NCBI RefSeq assembly: GCF_004348675.1
Contig: NZ_SMKN01000037.1
Span: 1 to 35,723, forward strand
DNA from: Micromonospora sp. KC606
GTDB lineage: Bacteria > Actinomycetota > Actinomycetes > Mycobacteriales > Micromonosporaceae
Length of the DNA: 35,723 nucleotides
Reading direction: 5' to 3'
Part shown: piece after piece, positions 8,353 through 15,472 of the stretch
Layout: each line of letters begins with the position of its first letter
Numbering within the stretch: the first letter of the stretch is position 1
Made by a program: the position numbers and the translations under genes
Notes under the pieces: generated by a model
The model's input: only the letters and a program-made list of their open reading frames with translations
The model's database searches: none
What the model was told of the DNA's origin: nothing

Positions 8353-9156
8353 TCAGGGCAGGGAAAACGGCAGGTCGATGCCGTCCAGGGCATGCTCGCA
8401 CGGGCAGTCCCGCTCGGTTGGCAGCGCCGCCACCGCGTCCAGCAGCACCCCGCGCAGCCGGTCGGTGTTCTCCGCGAACACCCGGAACACCTCCGCCTGC
8501 GTGACCGACTCGCCGGCCGTCACGCCCGCGTCCAGATCGGTGACGAGCGCGATGGAGGTGTAGCAGAGAGCCAGCTCGCGGGCGAGCACCGCCTCCGGGT
8601 GGCCGGTCATGTTGACCACCGTGCCACCCATCGAGGCGTACCAGCGGGACTCGGCGCGGGTGGAGAAGCGCGGCCCCTCGACCACCACCACCGTTCCACC
8701 GTCCACTGCCGCCACGTCCCGCCCGGCCGCCGCCGCGAGCAGCGTATGCCGCCCGACCGGGCAGTACGGGTCGGCGAACGAGACGTGCACCGCGCCCCGG
8801 TCGTAGTAGGTCTGGGTGCGCCCGGCGGTGCGGTCGATCAGCTGGTCCGGCACCACGAAGGTGCCCGGCCCCAACTCGGGCCGGAGCCCGCCCACCGCGC
8901 ACGGCGCGAGCACCTGACGCACCCCGAGGGAACGCAGCGCCCACAGGTTGGCCCGGTACGGGATCAGGTGCGGGGGGTGCCGGTGGTCCCGGCCGTGCCG
9001 GGGCAAAAACGCGACCCGGCGACCGCCCACCTCGGCGATGGTGACCGGGTCCGAAGCAGGCCCGTACGGCGTCCGAACCTCGTGCGCGGTTGCGCCGTCG
9101 AGCAACGCGTACAGGCCCGAACCGCCGATCACCGCGATGTCCGCCGTGGGACTCAA
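8353..9156 (-). CDS. mtnP: S-methyl-5'-thioadenosine phosphorylase
   Basis: This enzyme splits methylthioadenosine, or a related purine nucleoside, with phosphate, recycling adenine and methylthioribose-1-phosphate from polyamine and SAM metabolism. The 267-residue sequence has the PNP/MTAP family motifs: the phosphate-binding start IAVIGGSGLY, then FLPRHGRDHRHPPHLIPYRANLWAL, the GPRFSTRAESR motif, NMTGHPEAVLARELALCY (substrate-binding Met-Thr and Glu) and LVTDLDAG, which carries the purine-contacting aspartate. Mycobacterial homologues of this type are annotated as MTA phosphorylases, although inosine/guanosine phosphorylase activity cannot be excluded. The start at 9156 (minus strand) gives the normal N-terminus. 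It is divergent from the YqgE gene. Confidence 0.88.
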   Translation of the reverse strand: MSPTADIAVIGGSGLYALLDGATAHEVRTPYGPASDPVTIAEVGGRRVAFLPRHGRDHRHPPHLIPYRANLWALRSLGVRQVLAPCAVGGLRPELGPGTFVVPDQLIDRTAGRTQTYYDRGAVHVSFADPYCPVGRHTLLAAAAGRDVAAVDGGTVVVVEGPRFSTRAESRWYASMGGTVVNMTGHPEAVLARELALCYTSIALVTDLDAGVTAGESVTQAEVFRVFAENTDRLRGVLLDAVAALPTERDCPCEHALDGIDLPFSLP

Positions 9157-9222
9157 TGATCCTCCCCTGTCGCCGCTCGATCATCCGCCGCTCAGACCTT
9201 AGCCACCGCCCCGGGCGCAAGC

Positions 9223-9295
9223 TATGGTGCCAGGCATGGCGGTGACAGCACGGACCCTCGGCGACGCCCCGTTACCCGACCCGGCGCGCGGCTGA
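9223..9295 (+). promoter_or_regulatory. -10 box and possible 19-codon leader ORF before yqgE
   Basis: TATGGT (9223-9228) is a fair -10 box whose start site would fall at about 9235. An ATG at 9236 then opens a 19-codon frame, beginning MAVTARTLGDAP and ending with TGA at 9293-9295, two bases before the yqgE ATG at 9298. This would be a leaderless leader peptide coupled to yqgE. The small size makes it uncertain. Confidence 0.35.
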
Positions 9296-9297
9296 CG

Positions 9298-9897
9298 ATG
9301 TCCGAGATGCAGGAGGAGGGACGCGCGATCGGCGGTCGAGCCACGGAGTCGATGACCGGGCGGCTGCTGGTCGCGACTCCGGCCCTGAAGGATCCGAACT
9401 TCGACCGGACGGTGGTGCTGCTGGTGGCCCACGAGGCCGGCGGGGCGCTCGGCGTGGTGCTCAACCGGGCCACCGAGGTCCCGGTGGCCGACGTTCTGGG
9501 CGACTGGAGCGACCTCGCCCGCCACCCCGCGGTGCTCTTCGAGGGCGGTCCGGTCCAACCGGACTCGGCGATCTGCCTGGCCCGGATGCGGCACCCGATG
9601 CGGCGCCTGAAGGGCTTCCAGCAGATCACCGGCGCGGTCGGCACGGTCGACCTGTCGGCGGATCCGGAGAAGCTGCGGGACAGCATCGGTGGCATCCGGG
9701 TCTTCGCCGGCTACTCGGGCTGGGGCGCCGGCCAGCTGGAGCAGGAGATCGAGGAAGGCTCCTGGTTCGTCTTCGACGCCCTGCCCGGCGACGGGTTCAT
9801 GGACCGGCCCGACGACCTGTGGCCGATGGTGCTGCGCCGGCAGGGCGGGATGTTGGCGGCGGTCGCCCACTTTCCGCCTGACGTGGCGCTGAACTGA
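9298..9897 (+). CDS. YqgE/AlgH family protein (UPF0301/DUF179)
   Basis: The 199-residue protein matches the YqgE/AlgH fold family throughout: GRLLVATPALKDPNFDRTVVLLVAH, GALGVVLNR, VLFEGGPVQPDSAICL, then IRVFAGYSGWGAGQLEQEIEEGSWF and WPMVLRRQGG near the end. The family is widespread; its biochemical role is unsettled, and the pseudomonad member was linked to alginate regulation. Residues 1-18 (MSEMQEEGRAIGGRATES) form a short variable N-terminus. The alternative in-frame ATG at the MTGRLL position would give a minimal start. The gene is divergent from mtnP and followed by tRNA-Ala. Confidence 0.88.
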   Translation: MSEMQEEGRAIGGRATESMTGRLLVATPALKDPNFDRTVVLLVAHEAGGALGVVLNRATEVPVADVLGDWSDLARHPAVLFEGGPVQPDSAICLARMRHPMRRLKGFQQITGAVGTVDLSADPEKLRDSIGGIRVFAGYSGWGAGQLEQEIEEGSWFVFDALPGDGFMDRPDDLWPMVLRRQGGMLAAVAHFPPDVALN

Positions 9898-9921
9898 GGC
9901 CAGCCGGAGGGGCCCCGCGAG

Positions 9922-9950
9922 ATGACCCTCGTGGTGGCCGTGTGTATAGT
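9922..9950 (+). promoter_or_regulatory. Promoter of tRNA-Ala
   Basis: ATGACC (9922-9927) and TATAGT (9945-9950), 17 bases apart, form a strong promoter. The expected start is about 27 bases upstream of the mature tRNA 5' end. Confidence 0.65.
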
Positions 9951-9983
9951 TCTCTCCGTGCCCGGGACGCCGGGGACGAGCAA

Positions 9984-10056
9984 GGGGCCGTGGCGCAGCT
10001 GGTAGCGCACCACACTGGCAGTGTGGGGGTCAGGGGTTCGAGTCCCCTCGGCTCCA
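9984..10056 (+). tRNA. tRNA-Ala (anticodon GGC)
   Basis: The 73-nt sequence folds into a full cloverleaf. The acceptor pairs GGGGCCG (9984-9990) with CGGCTCC (10049-10055) and includes the G3-U70 pair that is the alanine identity element; the discriminator base is A. The D-arm is GCGC/GCGC, the anticodon stem is CCACA/TGTGG with loop CTGGCAG giving anticodon GGC, and the T-arm is AGGGG TTCGAGT CCCCT. CCA is not encoded: the next bases are CCG. An integrase fragment follows, so the 3' end may be an attachment site. Confidence 0.96.
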
Positions 10057-10078
10057 CCGGGTTCGACCTGGTGGTATT

Positions 10079-10164
10079 GACCACGGGCGATGTTCTTGAG
10101 TCACCCGTGGTCACAAAGATTCAGTGACTTTTGAACCTCCGAACGGTACTTGTGACCACGGGCG
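10079..10164. repeat. Three copies of a GACCACGGG motif between tRNA-Ala and the integrase fragment
   Basis: GACCACGGGCG occurs directly at 10079-10089 and 10154-10164, and the inverse CCCGTGGTC is at 10104-10112. The second and third copies extend to a perfect 13-base inverted pair: CCCGTGGTCACAA (10104-10116) with TTGTGACCACGGG (10150-10162). Repeats of this kind next to a tyrosine integrase are often integrase arm sites or operators for the excision control region. Confidence 0.6.
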
Positions 10165-10457
10165 TGCAACATGTCGGTCAACTACGCACCAAGCGCAAGT
10201 CGTGCGAGTTCGCCATTGACCTCCCCAGAGGGCGCGACGGCAAGCGGCGTCAGATGCGCCGGCGGGGATTCAAGACTGAGAAGCTCGCTGAGCGCGAGGC
10301 GCGCACTCGGTTCGGCAACGTAGACCTTGCCGAGGACGGCACTGTCGCTGCTGAGCTGGTCGAATGGCTTCAAGAACGGGAACCTGACGTCGCCGTCACC
10401 ACGCTTGCCGACTACCGCAACGCGGTGATGAAGTACATCATCCGCACCTTGTCCTAG
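10131..10457 (+). pseudogene. N-terminal fragment of a tyrosine-recombinase integrase
   Basis: The frame starting at TTG 10131 (or GTG 10152) encodes 108 residues. The region from KRKSCEFAIDLPRGRDGKRR onward, with RRRGFKTEKLAEREARTRF, resembles the arm-binding N-terminal domain of actinobacterial phage/ICE integrases. The following segment to VTTLADYRNAVMKYIIRTL resembles the start of the SAM-like core-binding domain. It then hits a TAG; the catalytic domain with Arg...His-x-x-Arg...Tyr is absent in all frames nearby. The fragment lies 75 bases after tRNA-Ala, the usual position for an integrated element, and so looks like the scar of a lost element. Codon use is less GC-rich at third positions than in neighbouring genes, which fits foreign origin. 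Confidence 0.65.
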
Positions 10458-10759
10458 CTCACGTCGCCAGCGACCGGCTGTATGCGGCGTCGGTGCTGGT
10501 CGTGGTGTGCGGTCGATTGCTTTCGGGCCCAGCCTAGGTGTCGTCTGACGGCCGCCACTCCTCTGCGACGGTGGGCGCTGATCATGGTGTCCCCCGTCCT
10601 GCCATGCAGCGGCGACTGGGGCATGCTCATTCCAAGACGATGGAAACCTCTGCAGGGCGACACCGCCGCCGGTCGCCGCGCCAGTCCGTAGCGGGGGCGA
10701 AGGGGAGTTGTCGCCGCGCGGGCGCGCCGTCCTCGTAGAGGATTCGCCACTGTCACAGA
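10458..10759. other. Non-coding stretch after the integrase fragment
   Basis: No frame here shows family resemblance or a convincing start. It may be decayed element DNA. A CAGAAT box at 10756-10761 could serve as the -10 of the next gene, with a leaderless ATG at 10769. Confidence 0.4.
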
Positions 10760-11731
10760 ATGGGCGACATGGGTGACAGTGAGATGCGGACGCCGGCGGT
10801 GGTAGTGCGGGTGCAGCGGCGTGACGACCCGGTCGGTGCGGTCACCGAGGACGACGCGGCGCGTCGGGCGGCGGCCTACCCGACGATCCGTATCGGCGCC
10901 CCACTGTTCGGCCACGCCGTGCACGCCGGCGCGAGCCGGTGGCAGGTGCGTGCCGTGGTGGCCGACACGCCGCAGGCGGCGCGGGACACTCTCGCACATA
11001 GGCTTCGAATGCGGCTGGATGACACCGACGATCCTCGGCTGGCCGGAGAGCTGACCGCCGTGGTAGACGCCCTGGACCGGGAGAAGCTCGACGAGGTGGT
11101 GGTGGCCGGGCGGGCGCACCGGATCGTGCGGGTGGACACGTTCGCGCGTTTCGGCCCGGACGGACCCGAGCCGCCCCGGCCGACCGACCGTGATCCCCGC
11201 GATGCCGACGACCATGACAGCTTCCTTGACGAGGACATTCTCGTCGATCCGGACGCGGCGACCGGCATGGGTGAGGCGGTGTTGCGGGTGGAGCTGATGA
11301 CCGCGCACTACCCCCGCGCGCAGGTGCCGGCCGATGTGTTTGCCGACAGCGTCGCCGCTGTCACCTCTCACCCGGTCGGGGTCGTCCTGCCGGCCCGTTA
11401 CGCCGCTGCGGAGAGCGTCGGCGGGTCGTGGCGGCCCTACAGCCGTGCGGTGGCCACACCGCAGCTGGCCCGCGACGAGATCGCGTTCGGTCTCCGGCAC
11501 ATCGAGCCTCGCCTGCTCCGGCTCACCGACGAGCAGGCGGCCCTCTACCACCAGGCCGCCGACGAGCTCGACGGCAACCCCGTCGACGACCTCACCGTGC
11601 TCGGACGGCGGTTCCGGGTCACCCGTATCGAGACGCTGCTCCGCATGTCTGTCGACGGCCCTGAGGGGCCTCGCCCATCGGACCCCGACCCGGACCAGCC
11701 ACCGGCGGCCGACCGCCAGTCTCTGGACTAG
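10760..11731 (+). CDS. DUF5954 family protein
   Basis: The 323-residue protein resembles the actinobacterial DUF5954 family, known mainly from Streptomyces and without assigned function. The N-terminal half has the family pattern RDDPVGAVTEDDAARRAAAYP, a Trp/Arg-rich strand, a helix with regularly spaced arginines, and an end VVAGRAHRIVRVDTFARFGP followed by GPEPPRPTDRDP. The C-terminal half repeats this layout, ending LGRRFRVTRIETLLRMSVDG and GPEGPRPSDPDP, so the protein is an internal duplication. It has no signal peptide or membrane segment and should be cytoplasmic. ATG 10760 and ATG 10769 are both possible starts; the second would suit a leaderless transcript. Confidence 0.7.
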   Translation: MGDMGDSEMRTPAVVVRVQRRDDPVGAVTEDDAARRAAAYPTIRIGAPLFGHAVHAGASRWQVRAVVADTPQAARDTLAHRLRMRLDDTDDPRLAGELTAVVDALDREKLDEVVVAGRAHRIVRVDTFARFGPDGPEPPRPTDRDPRDADDHDSFLDEDILVDPDAATGMGEAVLRVELMTAHYPRAQVPADVFADSVAAVTSHPVGVVLPARYAAAESVGGSWRPYSRAVATPQLARDEIAFGLRHIEPRLLRLTDEQAALYHQAADELDGNPVDDLTVLGRRFRVTRIETLLRMSVDGPEGPRPSDPDPDQPPAADRQSLD

Positions 11732-11805
11732 GCCGTGTCTTCAGCCGAAGAGGTTCACCCTGCGGCTGCCCGCGTACGCAGGAGTCACGGCACGATGACA
11801 GCGCC

Positions 11806-11832
11806 GGCCACCGCGAGCAGGTCGCGGTGGCC
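11806..11832. terminator. Terminator between the convergent DUF5954 and protease genes
   Basis: GGCCACCGCGA (11806-11816) pairs perfectly with TCGCGGTGGCC (11822-11832) around a five-base loop. It lies between two convergent genes and could serve both strands. Confidence 0.65.
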
Positions 11833-11932
11833 GAGGCCGTGATTGTCCGTGTGTGGGTCGCCGAGACGGTTTCGACGCGGTGTCCGCTCAGTACGCGCTG
11901 GCGTGCCCCTGTGCGCTACGGCTTGGGCGGGA

Positions 11933-12715
11933 TCAGTAGAAGCGTGTGATCAGCGCCCGGTCGTCGCTGTTCGGGTACTTGCTGACGTCGGATGCGCCGT
12001 ACGCGTACAGGCAGCTCGACTTCGACGTGTTGTGGCCCAGTCCCAGCACATGGCCGAGCTCGTGGCAGGACGTCTCCCACCGGACGGTCTCGTTGTTGTG
12101 GTAGTGATCGTTGAGGTAGACCGAGACGTGGGTGTGGTAGGTCCGGGCGGCGTTGAGGTGGCGCACGGTCTCGCCCATCCAGCCGCTCGCGCCATAGTTG
12201 GCGCTGACCACCTCCACGCAGTGAGCGCTGCTGGCGCAGCCGGCGCTCGGCGCGCGGTAGATGGAGTCGATGCCGGAGGTCTTGTTCCACTCGGTGACCG
12301 CGCGGCCGACCGGCCACTTGGCGCTGGAGCGGTCGAGGAAGTGGATGACCGGCCGGGGGTTACCCTTCTTGGCCCACTTCACGAAGCAGGTAGCCGAGCT
12401 GGCCCAGGTGCGCGCGCTGCCCTGTTTGCACGCGGCGGCCTGTGCGGTGATGTCGTCGTCCTCCCGGATCACGACGTTGGGTACGCCGCTTTCGGTCAGC
12501 AGTTGGGCCAGTTCGGCCGGCGTGACGCCAGGCGCCGGCCGGAAGAGCCTCTCGACGATGGTGCCGTCGGCGTTCTCTGTGATCGACAGGACGTCCGCGT
12601 GCGCTTCTCCGGCGCCGTCGTCGGCGCTTGCCGGCGTGGCGGCGCCGAGAGCCATGGCCAGGGCAGTCAGGGCGGCCAGGCCCAATGGGAGCAGCCGCCG
12701 TCTGGGAGTGTTCAC
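11933..12715 (-). CDS. Secreted zinc metalloprotease, matrixin-like
   Basis: The 260-residue product starts at a GTG (12715, minus strand) with GAGG a few bases upstream. It has a Tat/Sec-type signal, RRRLLPLGLAALTALAMALG, ending in ASA. A charged region (about residues 35-85, including RPAPGVTPAELAQLLTESG) is probably a propeptide. The mature domain carries the metzincin zinc motif HELGHVLGLGH, whose three histidines bind zinc and whose glutamate is catalytic. Eight cysteines probably form disulfides. The residue after the motif is unusual: the Met-turn position reads SSCLYAYG, with leucine where metzincins normally have methionine. It is likely an extracellular peptidase of the M10/M12-like group. 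No partner gene is evident. Confidence 0.8.
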   Translation of the reverse strand: MNTPRRRLLPLGLAALTALAMALGAATPASADDGAGEAHADVLSITENADGTIVERLFRPAPGVTPAELAQLLTESGVPNVVIREDDDITAQAAACKQGSARTWASSATCFVKWAKKGNPRPVIHFLDRSSAKWPVGRAVTEWNKTSGIDSIYRAPSAGCASSAHCVEVVSANYGASGWMGETVRHLNAARTYHTHVSVYLNDHYHNNETVRWETSCHELGHVLGLGHNTSKSSCLYAYGASDVSKYPNSDDRALITRFY

Positions 12716-13094
12716 GGTTACCTCATCCGATTTGTTGATCAAGGACGTGGGCGATCGTGACAGTCCACAGTGGTCGGTGTCGAGGGTTTGTGAACATCGG
12801 CATGACAGGCAACCTCGCACGCGCGCAGCCGGGGCGGCATCGAGGGCGATGCGAGCGGCAGTGCGGCCTTCGGGCCAGGTGTCAGGTGCGCTGGCCAGGC
12901 GGGTGCTGCGTGGTGCGGTGGCCCGGTTGCGGCCGTCGCCGAATTCGGTGAGTGCGGTGTTCAGCCGGGGTGGGCGTCGTCGCTGAACTCGCCGTGGGCG
13001 CGGGCCCGCACCGGGACTCTGCGTTCGCTGAGAGTCCGGTGCCGGTGACCTAACATTAATCATCCATGGAAGATGGTTCTTCGGAAGATGAGTG
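12716..13094. other. Intergenic region between the divergent protease and MarR genes, with a hairpin
   Basis: No gene is supported here. A 12-bp stem with one bulged G (13008-13020 with 13031-13042, ten-base loop) stands in the middle of this divergent region, where a terminator is not expected. It may be left over from a deleted gene. Repeats of the MarR-operator type lie at 13061-13086. Confidence 0.45.
13061..13086 (+). promoter_or_regulatory. Probable MarR operator repeats
   Basis: CATCCATGGAA (13061-13071) and GTTCTTCGGAA (13076-13086) are two related 11-base units 15 bases apart, directly before the MarR start. The same unit (AATCCATGGAA and variants, also every 15 bases) occurs at 15473-15513 upstream of the VOC operon and the radical SAM gene. 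This supports autoregulation and control of those genes by the MarR protein. Confidence 0.5.
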
Positions 13095-13604
13095 ATGGTT
13101 GACCTGAAGCAGCTGTACCGGGAGCTGGTCTCGTTGGAGATCGAGCTGTGGAATGGCATCGAGGGGCGGTTGCGGGCCGAATTCGACCTGCCGCTGACCT
13201 CGTTCGAGGTGCTGCACCTGCTGTTGCGTCGGCCTGGGCCACGGATCCAGGACATCGCGGAGGAGTTCTCGATCACGGTGGGCGGTACGAGCAAGGTGGT
13301 CGACCGTCTGGAGGCGGCGGGTCTGTGTGAGCGGCGGGCCAATCCGAATGACCGCCGTTCCTCGGTCGTCGAGTTGACGGCTGAGGGGCGGAAGTTGGTG
13401 AACGGGGCGCTGAAGGTTTTCGAGGACGAGCTGGAACTGCGGATCGGGTCGGTGATTTCCGAGCAGGCCGTGCGCGAGGTAACGGTGGTTCTCGGCACGC
13501 TGCGGGCGGCAGGAAGGGCCCTGGACGCGGAGCGGAAGGCCGCGGGGCAAACGCCGGTGCCGGGCATGCGTGCGCCGAAGCCGTCTGGCCGGCCTGCGTC
13601 GTGA
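13095..13604 (+). CDS. MarR family transcriptional regulator
   Basis: This cytoplasmic winged-helix regulator has about 169 residues from ATG 13095, with GGAAG eight bases upstream; GTG 13092 is an alternative. Residues about 30-95 carry the MarR pattern: a helix DLPLTSFEVLHLLLRR, the recognition segment RIQDIAEEFSITVGGTSKVVDRLEAAGL, and the wing CERRANPNDRRSSVVELTAEG. Flanking helices form the dimer interface. The C-terminus (KAAGQTPVPGMRAPKPSG) is a flexible basic tail. MarR proteins usually repress nearby genes and are released by small ligands or oxidation; there is no cysteine in an obvious sensor position other than the wing Cys. Likely targets are the genes at 13.8-16.5 kb. Confidence 0.88.
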   Translation: MVDLKQLYRELVSLEIELWNGIEGRLRAEFDLPLTSFEVLHLLLRRPGPRIQDIAEEFSITVGGTSKVVDRLEAAGLCERRANPNDRRSSVVELTAEGRKLVNGALKVFEDELELRIGSVISEQAVREVTVVLGTLRAAGRALDAERKAAGQTPVPGMRAPKPSGRPAS

Positions 13605-13762
13605 GCCGCGACGGCCCCGCAGTGCCCGTGGGCTGACGGGCCGAGACGCTGCGCTCGCCCGTCCCGGCGCGCAGGACGAACGCGTACGGGGGCCGGTTCG
13701 CCACTCCTGCTCGGTCATCTTCCGCATTCGGGCGCCTTTTGTGTGCGTACGGATCGACTCGT

Positions 13763-13794
13763 GGTGCCCGAGGCCCGAGTCGGCCTCGGGCACC
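13763..13794. terminator. Bidirectional terminator between marR and the NTF2-like gene
   Basis: A perfect 13-bp stem (GGTGCCCGAGGCC at 13763-13775 with its complement at 13782-13794) closes a six-base loop. It lies between two convergent genes. Confidence 0.8.
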
Positions 13795-13801
13795 GCAGGT
13801 T

Positions 13802-14194
13802 CTAGCCCCAGAAGGCGTCTTCGGTGGCCGGGTCGGCGGAGAACAGCCACATCTCGGTGATCTTGCCGTTGTTGACGCGCAGGACGTCGACGCCGTCCAT
13901 GCTCATCGACGCGTCGTCGAGGCGGCCGGTGAAGTGGATGGTCGCGGCGACCAGGTCGCCGTTGGCCATGAGTGTGTGGACCTTGTCGATGGCGAAGGTG
14001 CCCCGGCTGGTCTCCATCATGCTGCCGAGCATCTCGAAGACGGCGTCGCGGCCCTTGTGCTCGCCGGAGAACTGGTTGGCGCCGGGCTGGTGCCAGACGA
14101 TCGCCTCGTCGAGGAGTTCGCCGAGGGTGGCCATGTCTCCCGTCTGCACGGCCTCGAAGTAGGTGCGGGCGATGTCGATGTTTGTGCTGGCCAT
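13802..14194 (-). CDS. NTF2-like / SnoaL-like domain protein
   Basis: The 130-residue protein matches the SnoaL-like polyketide-cyclase/NTF2 fold: an N-terminal helix DIARTYFEAVQTGDMATLGELLDEAIVWHQPG, then a curved sheet (GRDAVFEMLGSM, LVAATIHFTGRL and MDGVDVLRVNNGKITEMWLF). Such proteins often bind or isomerise small hydrophobic molecules, but many are uncharacterised. His and Asp residues in the cavity (WHQPG, VDVLR) could be active-site groups. The start at 14194 has a purine-rich AAGGAGC site upstream. It is the last gene of a leftward set with the MBL-fold and VOC genes (36 bases to the MBL stop), so it probably acts with them in one small-molecule or detoxification task. Confidence 0.82.
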   Translation of the reverse strand: MASTNIDIARTYFEAVQTGDMATLGELLDEAIVWHQPGANQFSGEHKGRDAVFEMLGSMMETSRGTFAIDKVHTLMANGDLVAATIHFTGRLDDASMSMDGVDVLRVNNGKITEMWLFSADPATEDAFWG

Positions 14195-14230
14195 GTCACT
14201 TGCTCCTTGGGTTCTTGTGCGGGGTGGTAG

Positions 14231-15013
14231 TTATCGGGCGAAGTCGAGGCGGTCGGCGAGGCCGGCTTCGGTGAACGCGGCCTCGATCTCGTTTCGGCCT
14301 TCCTTGAAGTGGGCCCAGCTGTCGAAGTGGGCGGGGACGACCCGGCGGGCGCCGAGCATCTTCGCGGCCTCGGCACCCTGGGCGCTGTCGAGGGTGAGCA
14401 GGGCGTTGTCGAAGGCGAAGGGCATGCGGGCGCCGCCGAGGAAGAGGACCGCGGTGTCGACGGGAGCGAACTTCTCGGCGATCTCCTTGACGTGCTCCAG
14501 GGCGGCGTTGTCGCCGCTGACGTAGACCGAGGGCAGGTCGTCGGCGGTGAGCATGAAGCCGACGACGTCGCCGCTGACCGGTTCACAGCCGACGGGGCCA
14601 TGCCGGGCGGGTACGCCCGTGACGGTCACGGTGCCGCCGTCGGGCCGCCAGAGCTCGGCGGTCTGCCAGACGGCCAGCCCGCGAGCGTTCCCGCCCAGAC
14701 GATCGGCGCCGCCGACAGTGGTGAACACGACCGGAACCTCGGGCAGGAAGTCGCGGCCGGCGTTGTCCAGGTTGTCGTCGTGCTCGTCGTGGGAGAGCAG
14801 GACGGCGTCGACGCGGCCCAGGTCGGCAGCGGTGACGGGCGCGGGGTCGGTCTTGACGAGCTTGTGGTCGCCCGGGAGGGGCATCGGGTACTCGCCGGGC
14901 GGATCGAAGGTGGGGTCGGTGACGAACCTGAGCCCGCCGTACTCGATCAGGGTGGTCGGGCCGCCGTAGACACGGACGGGGATCTCTTCGCTGGTGGCGC
15001 TGGCGCCGGACAT
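14231..15013 (-). CDS. MBL-fold metal-dependent hydrolase (UlaG-like)
   Basis: From ATG 15013 the protein has 260 residues. It shows the metallo-beta-lactamase fold of the UlaG/L-ascorbate-6-phosphate-lactonase-like group: TTLIEYGGLRFVTDPTFDPPGEYP, the metal-binding segment LLSHDEHDDNLDNAGRD, then GVPARHGPVGCEP, GFMLTADDLPSVYVSGDN, and a C-terminal VVPAHFDSWAHF that supplies the last histidine. Family members commonly have HDxHHDN; here the second histidine of the pair is Asp, which may alter metal binding. The substrate is unknown. The longer open frame upstream (to 15070) reads through the ribosome-site region and is unlikely. It is the middle gene of the VOC-MBL-NTF2 set. Confidence 0.85.
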   Translation of the reverse strand: MSGASATSEEIPVRVYGGPTTLIEYGGLRFVTDPTFDPPGEYPMPLPGDHKLVKTDPAPVTAADLGRVDAVLLSHDEHDDNLDNAGRDFLPEVPVVFTTVGGADRLGGNARGLAVWQTAELWRPDGGTVTVTGVPARHGPVGCEPVSGDVVGFMLTADDLPSVYVSGDNAALEHVKEIAEKFAPVDTAVLFLGGARMPFAFDNALLTLDSAQGAEAAKMLGARRVVPAHFDSWAHFKEGRNEIEAAFTEAGLADRLDFAR

Positions 15014-15062
15014 CGGGAACCTCCAGGTGGGGAACAGTGGGGACGCGGCCCTGCGGAACCGG

Positions 15063-15323
15063 TCAGGCATCGGGTACGGAGAAGGCGCCGATGTGGTTGC
15101 CGGCGGTGTCCCGCAGCCGGGCGAAGGTGAAGCCCGCAGAGTCGGAAACCGGTTCCGTGAGGACCTCGGCGCCGAGCCCCTGGCCGCGCTTGACGGTCGC
15201 GGCGACCTCCTGGACGAGGACGTACTTCCAGTCGAAGATCTGGCCGTAGAACTCCTTGACCTTCTCCGGCTGGCCGGTGCCGAACTCGCACCAGGCGACC
15301 GAGTTGAAGGCGGGAACGGTCAT
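15063..15323 (-). CDS. Short VOC (glyoxalase/bleomycin-resistance) protein
   Basis: The 86-residue product begins MTVPAFNSVAWCEFGTGQPEKVKEFYGQIFDWKY, a typical first half of a VOC module, and ends GLGAEVLTEPV, then FARLRDTAGNHIGAFSVPDA, a typical last strand pair. VOC proteins of this kind are usually 115-130 residues. The middle strands and loop that normally follow FDWKY (about 35 residues) are missing, with VLVQEVAATVKRGQ in their place. The gene may therefore be an in-frame deletion derivative whose metal site is incomplete. The start at 15323 has AAGGAG close upstream. It is the first gene of a leftward set and divergent from the radical SAM gene. Confidence 0.75.
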   Translation of the reverse strand: MTVPAFNSVAWCEFGTGQPEKVKEFYGQIFDWKYVLVQEVAATVKRGQGLGAEVLTEPVSDSAGFTFARLRDTAGNHIGAFSVPDA

Positions 15324-15472
15324 GACATCCACTCCTTGCCCCGCGACCGGGAACGTGGTGACTCGATGAGGCGCACTGAACTCTTTGGGTGACAGCAACC
15401 TTCGGCGTCGGCCCGGCAAGCCGAGCAGGTGGCCCAAGCGCTGATCGGCCGGTGCCCAGCAAACCACTTACT

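Noticed and set aside
11843..12986. Open frames antisense to the metalloprotease
   Set aside because: The minus strand has the signal peptide and zinc motif; the antisense frames have no recognisable family features.
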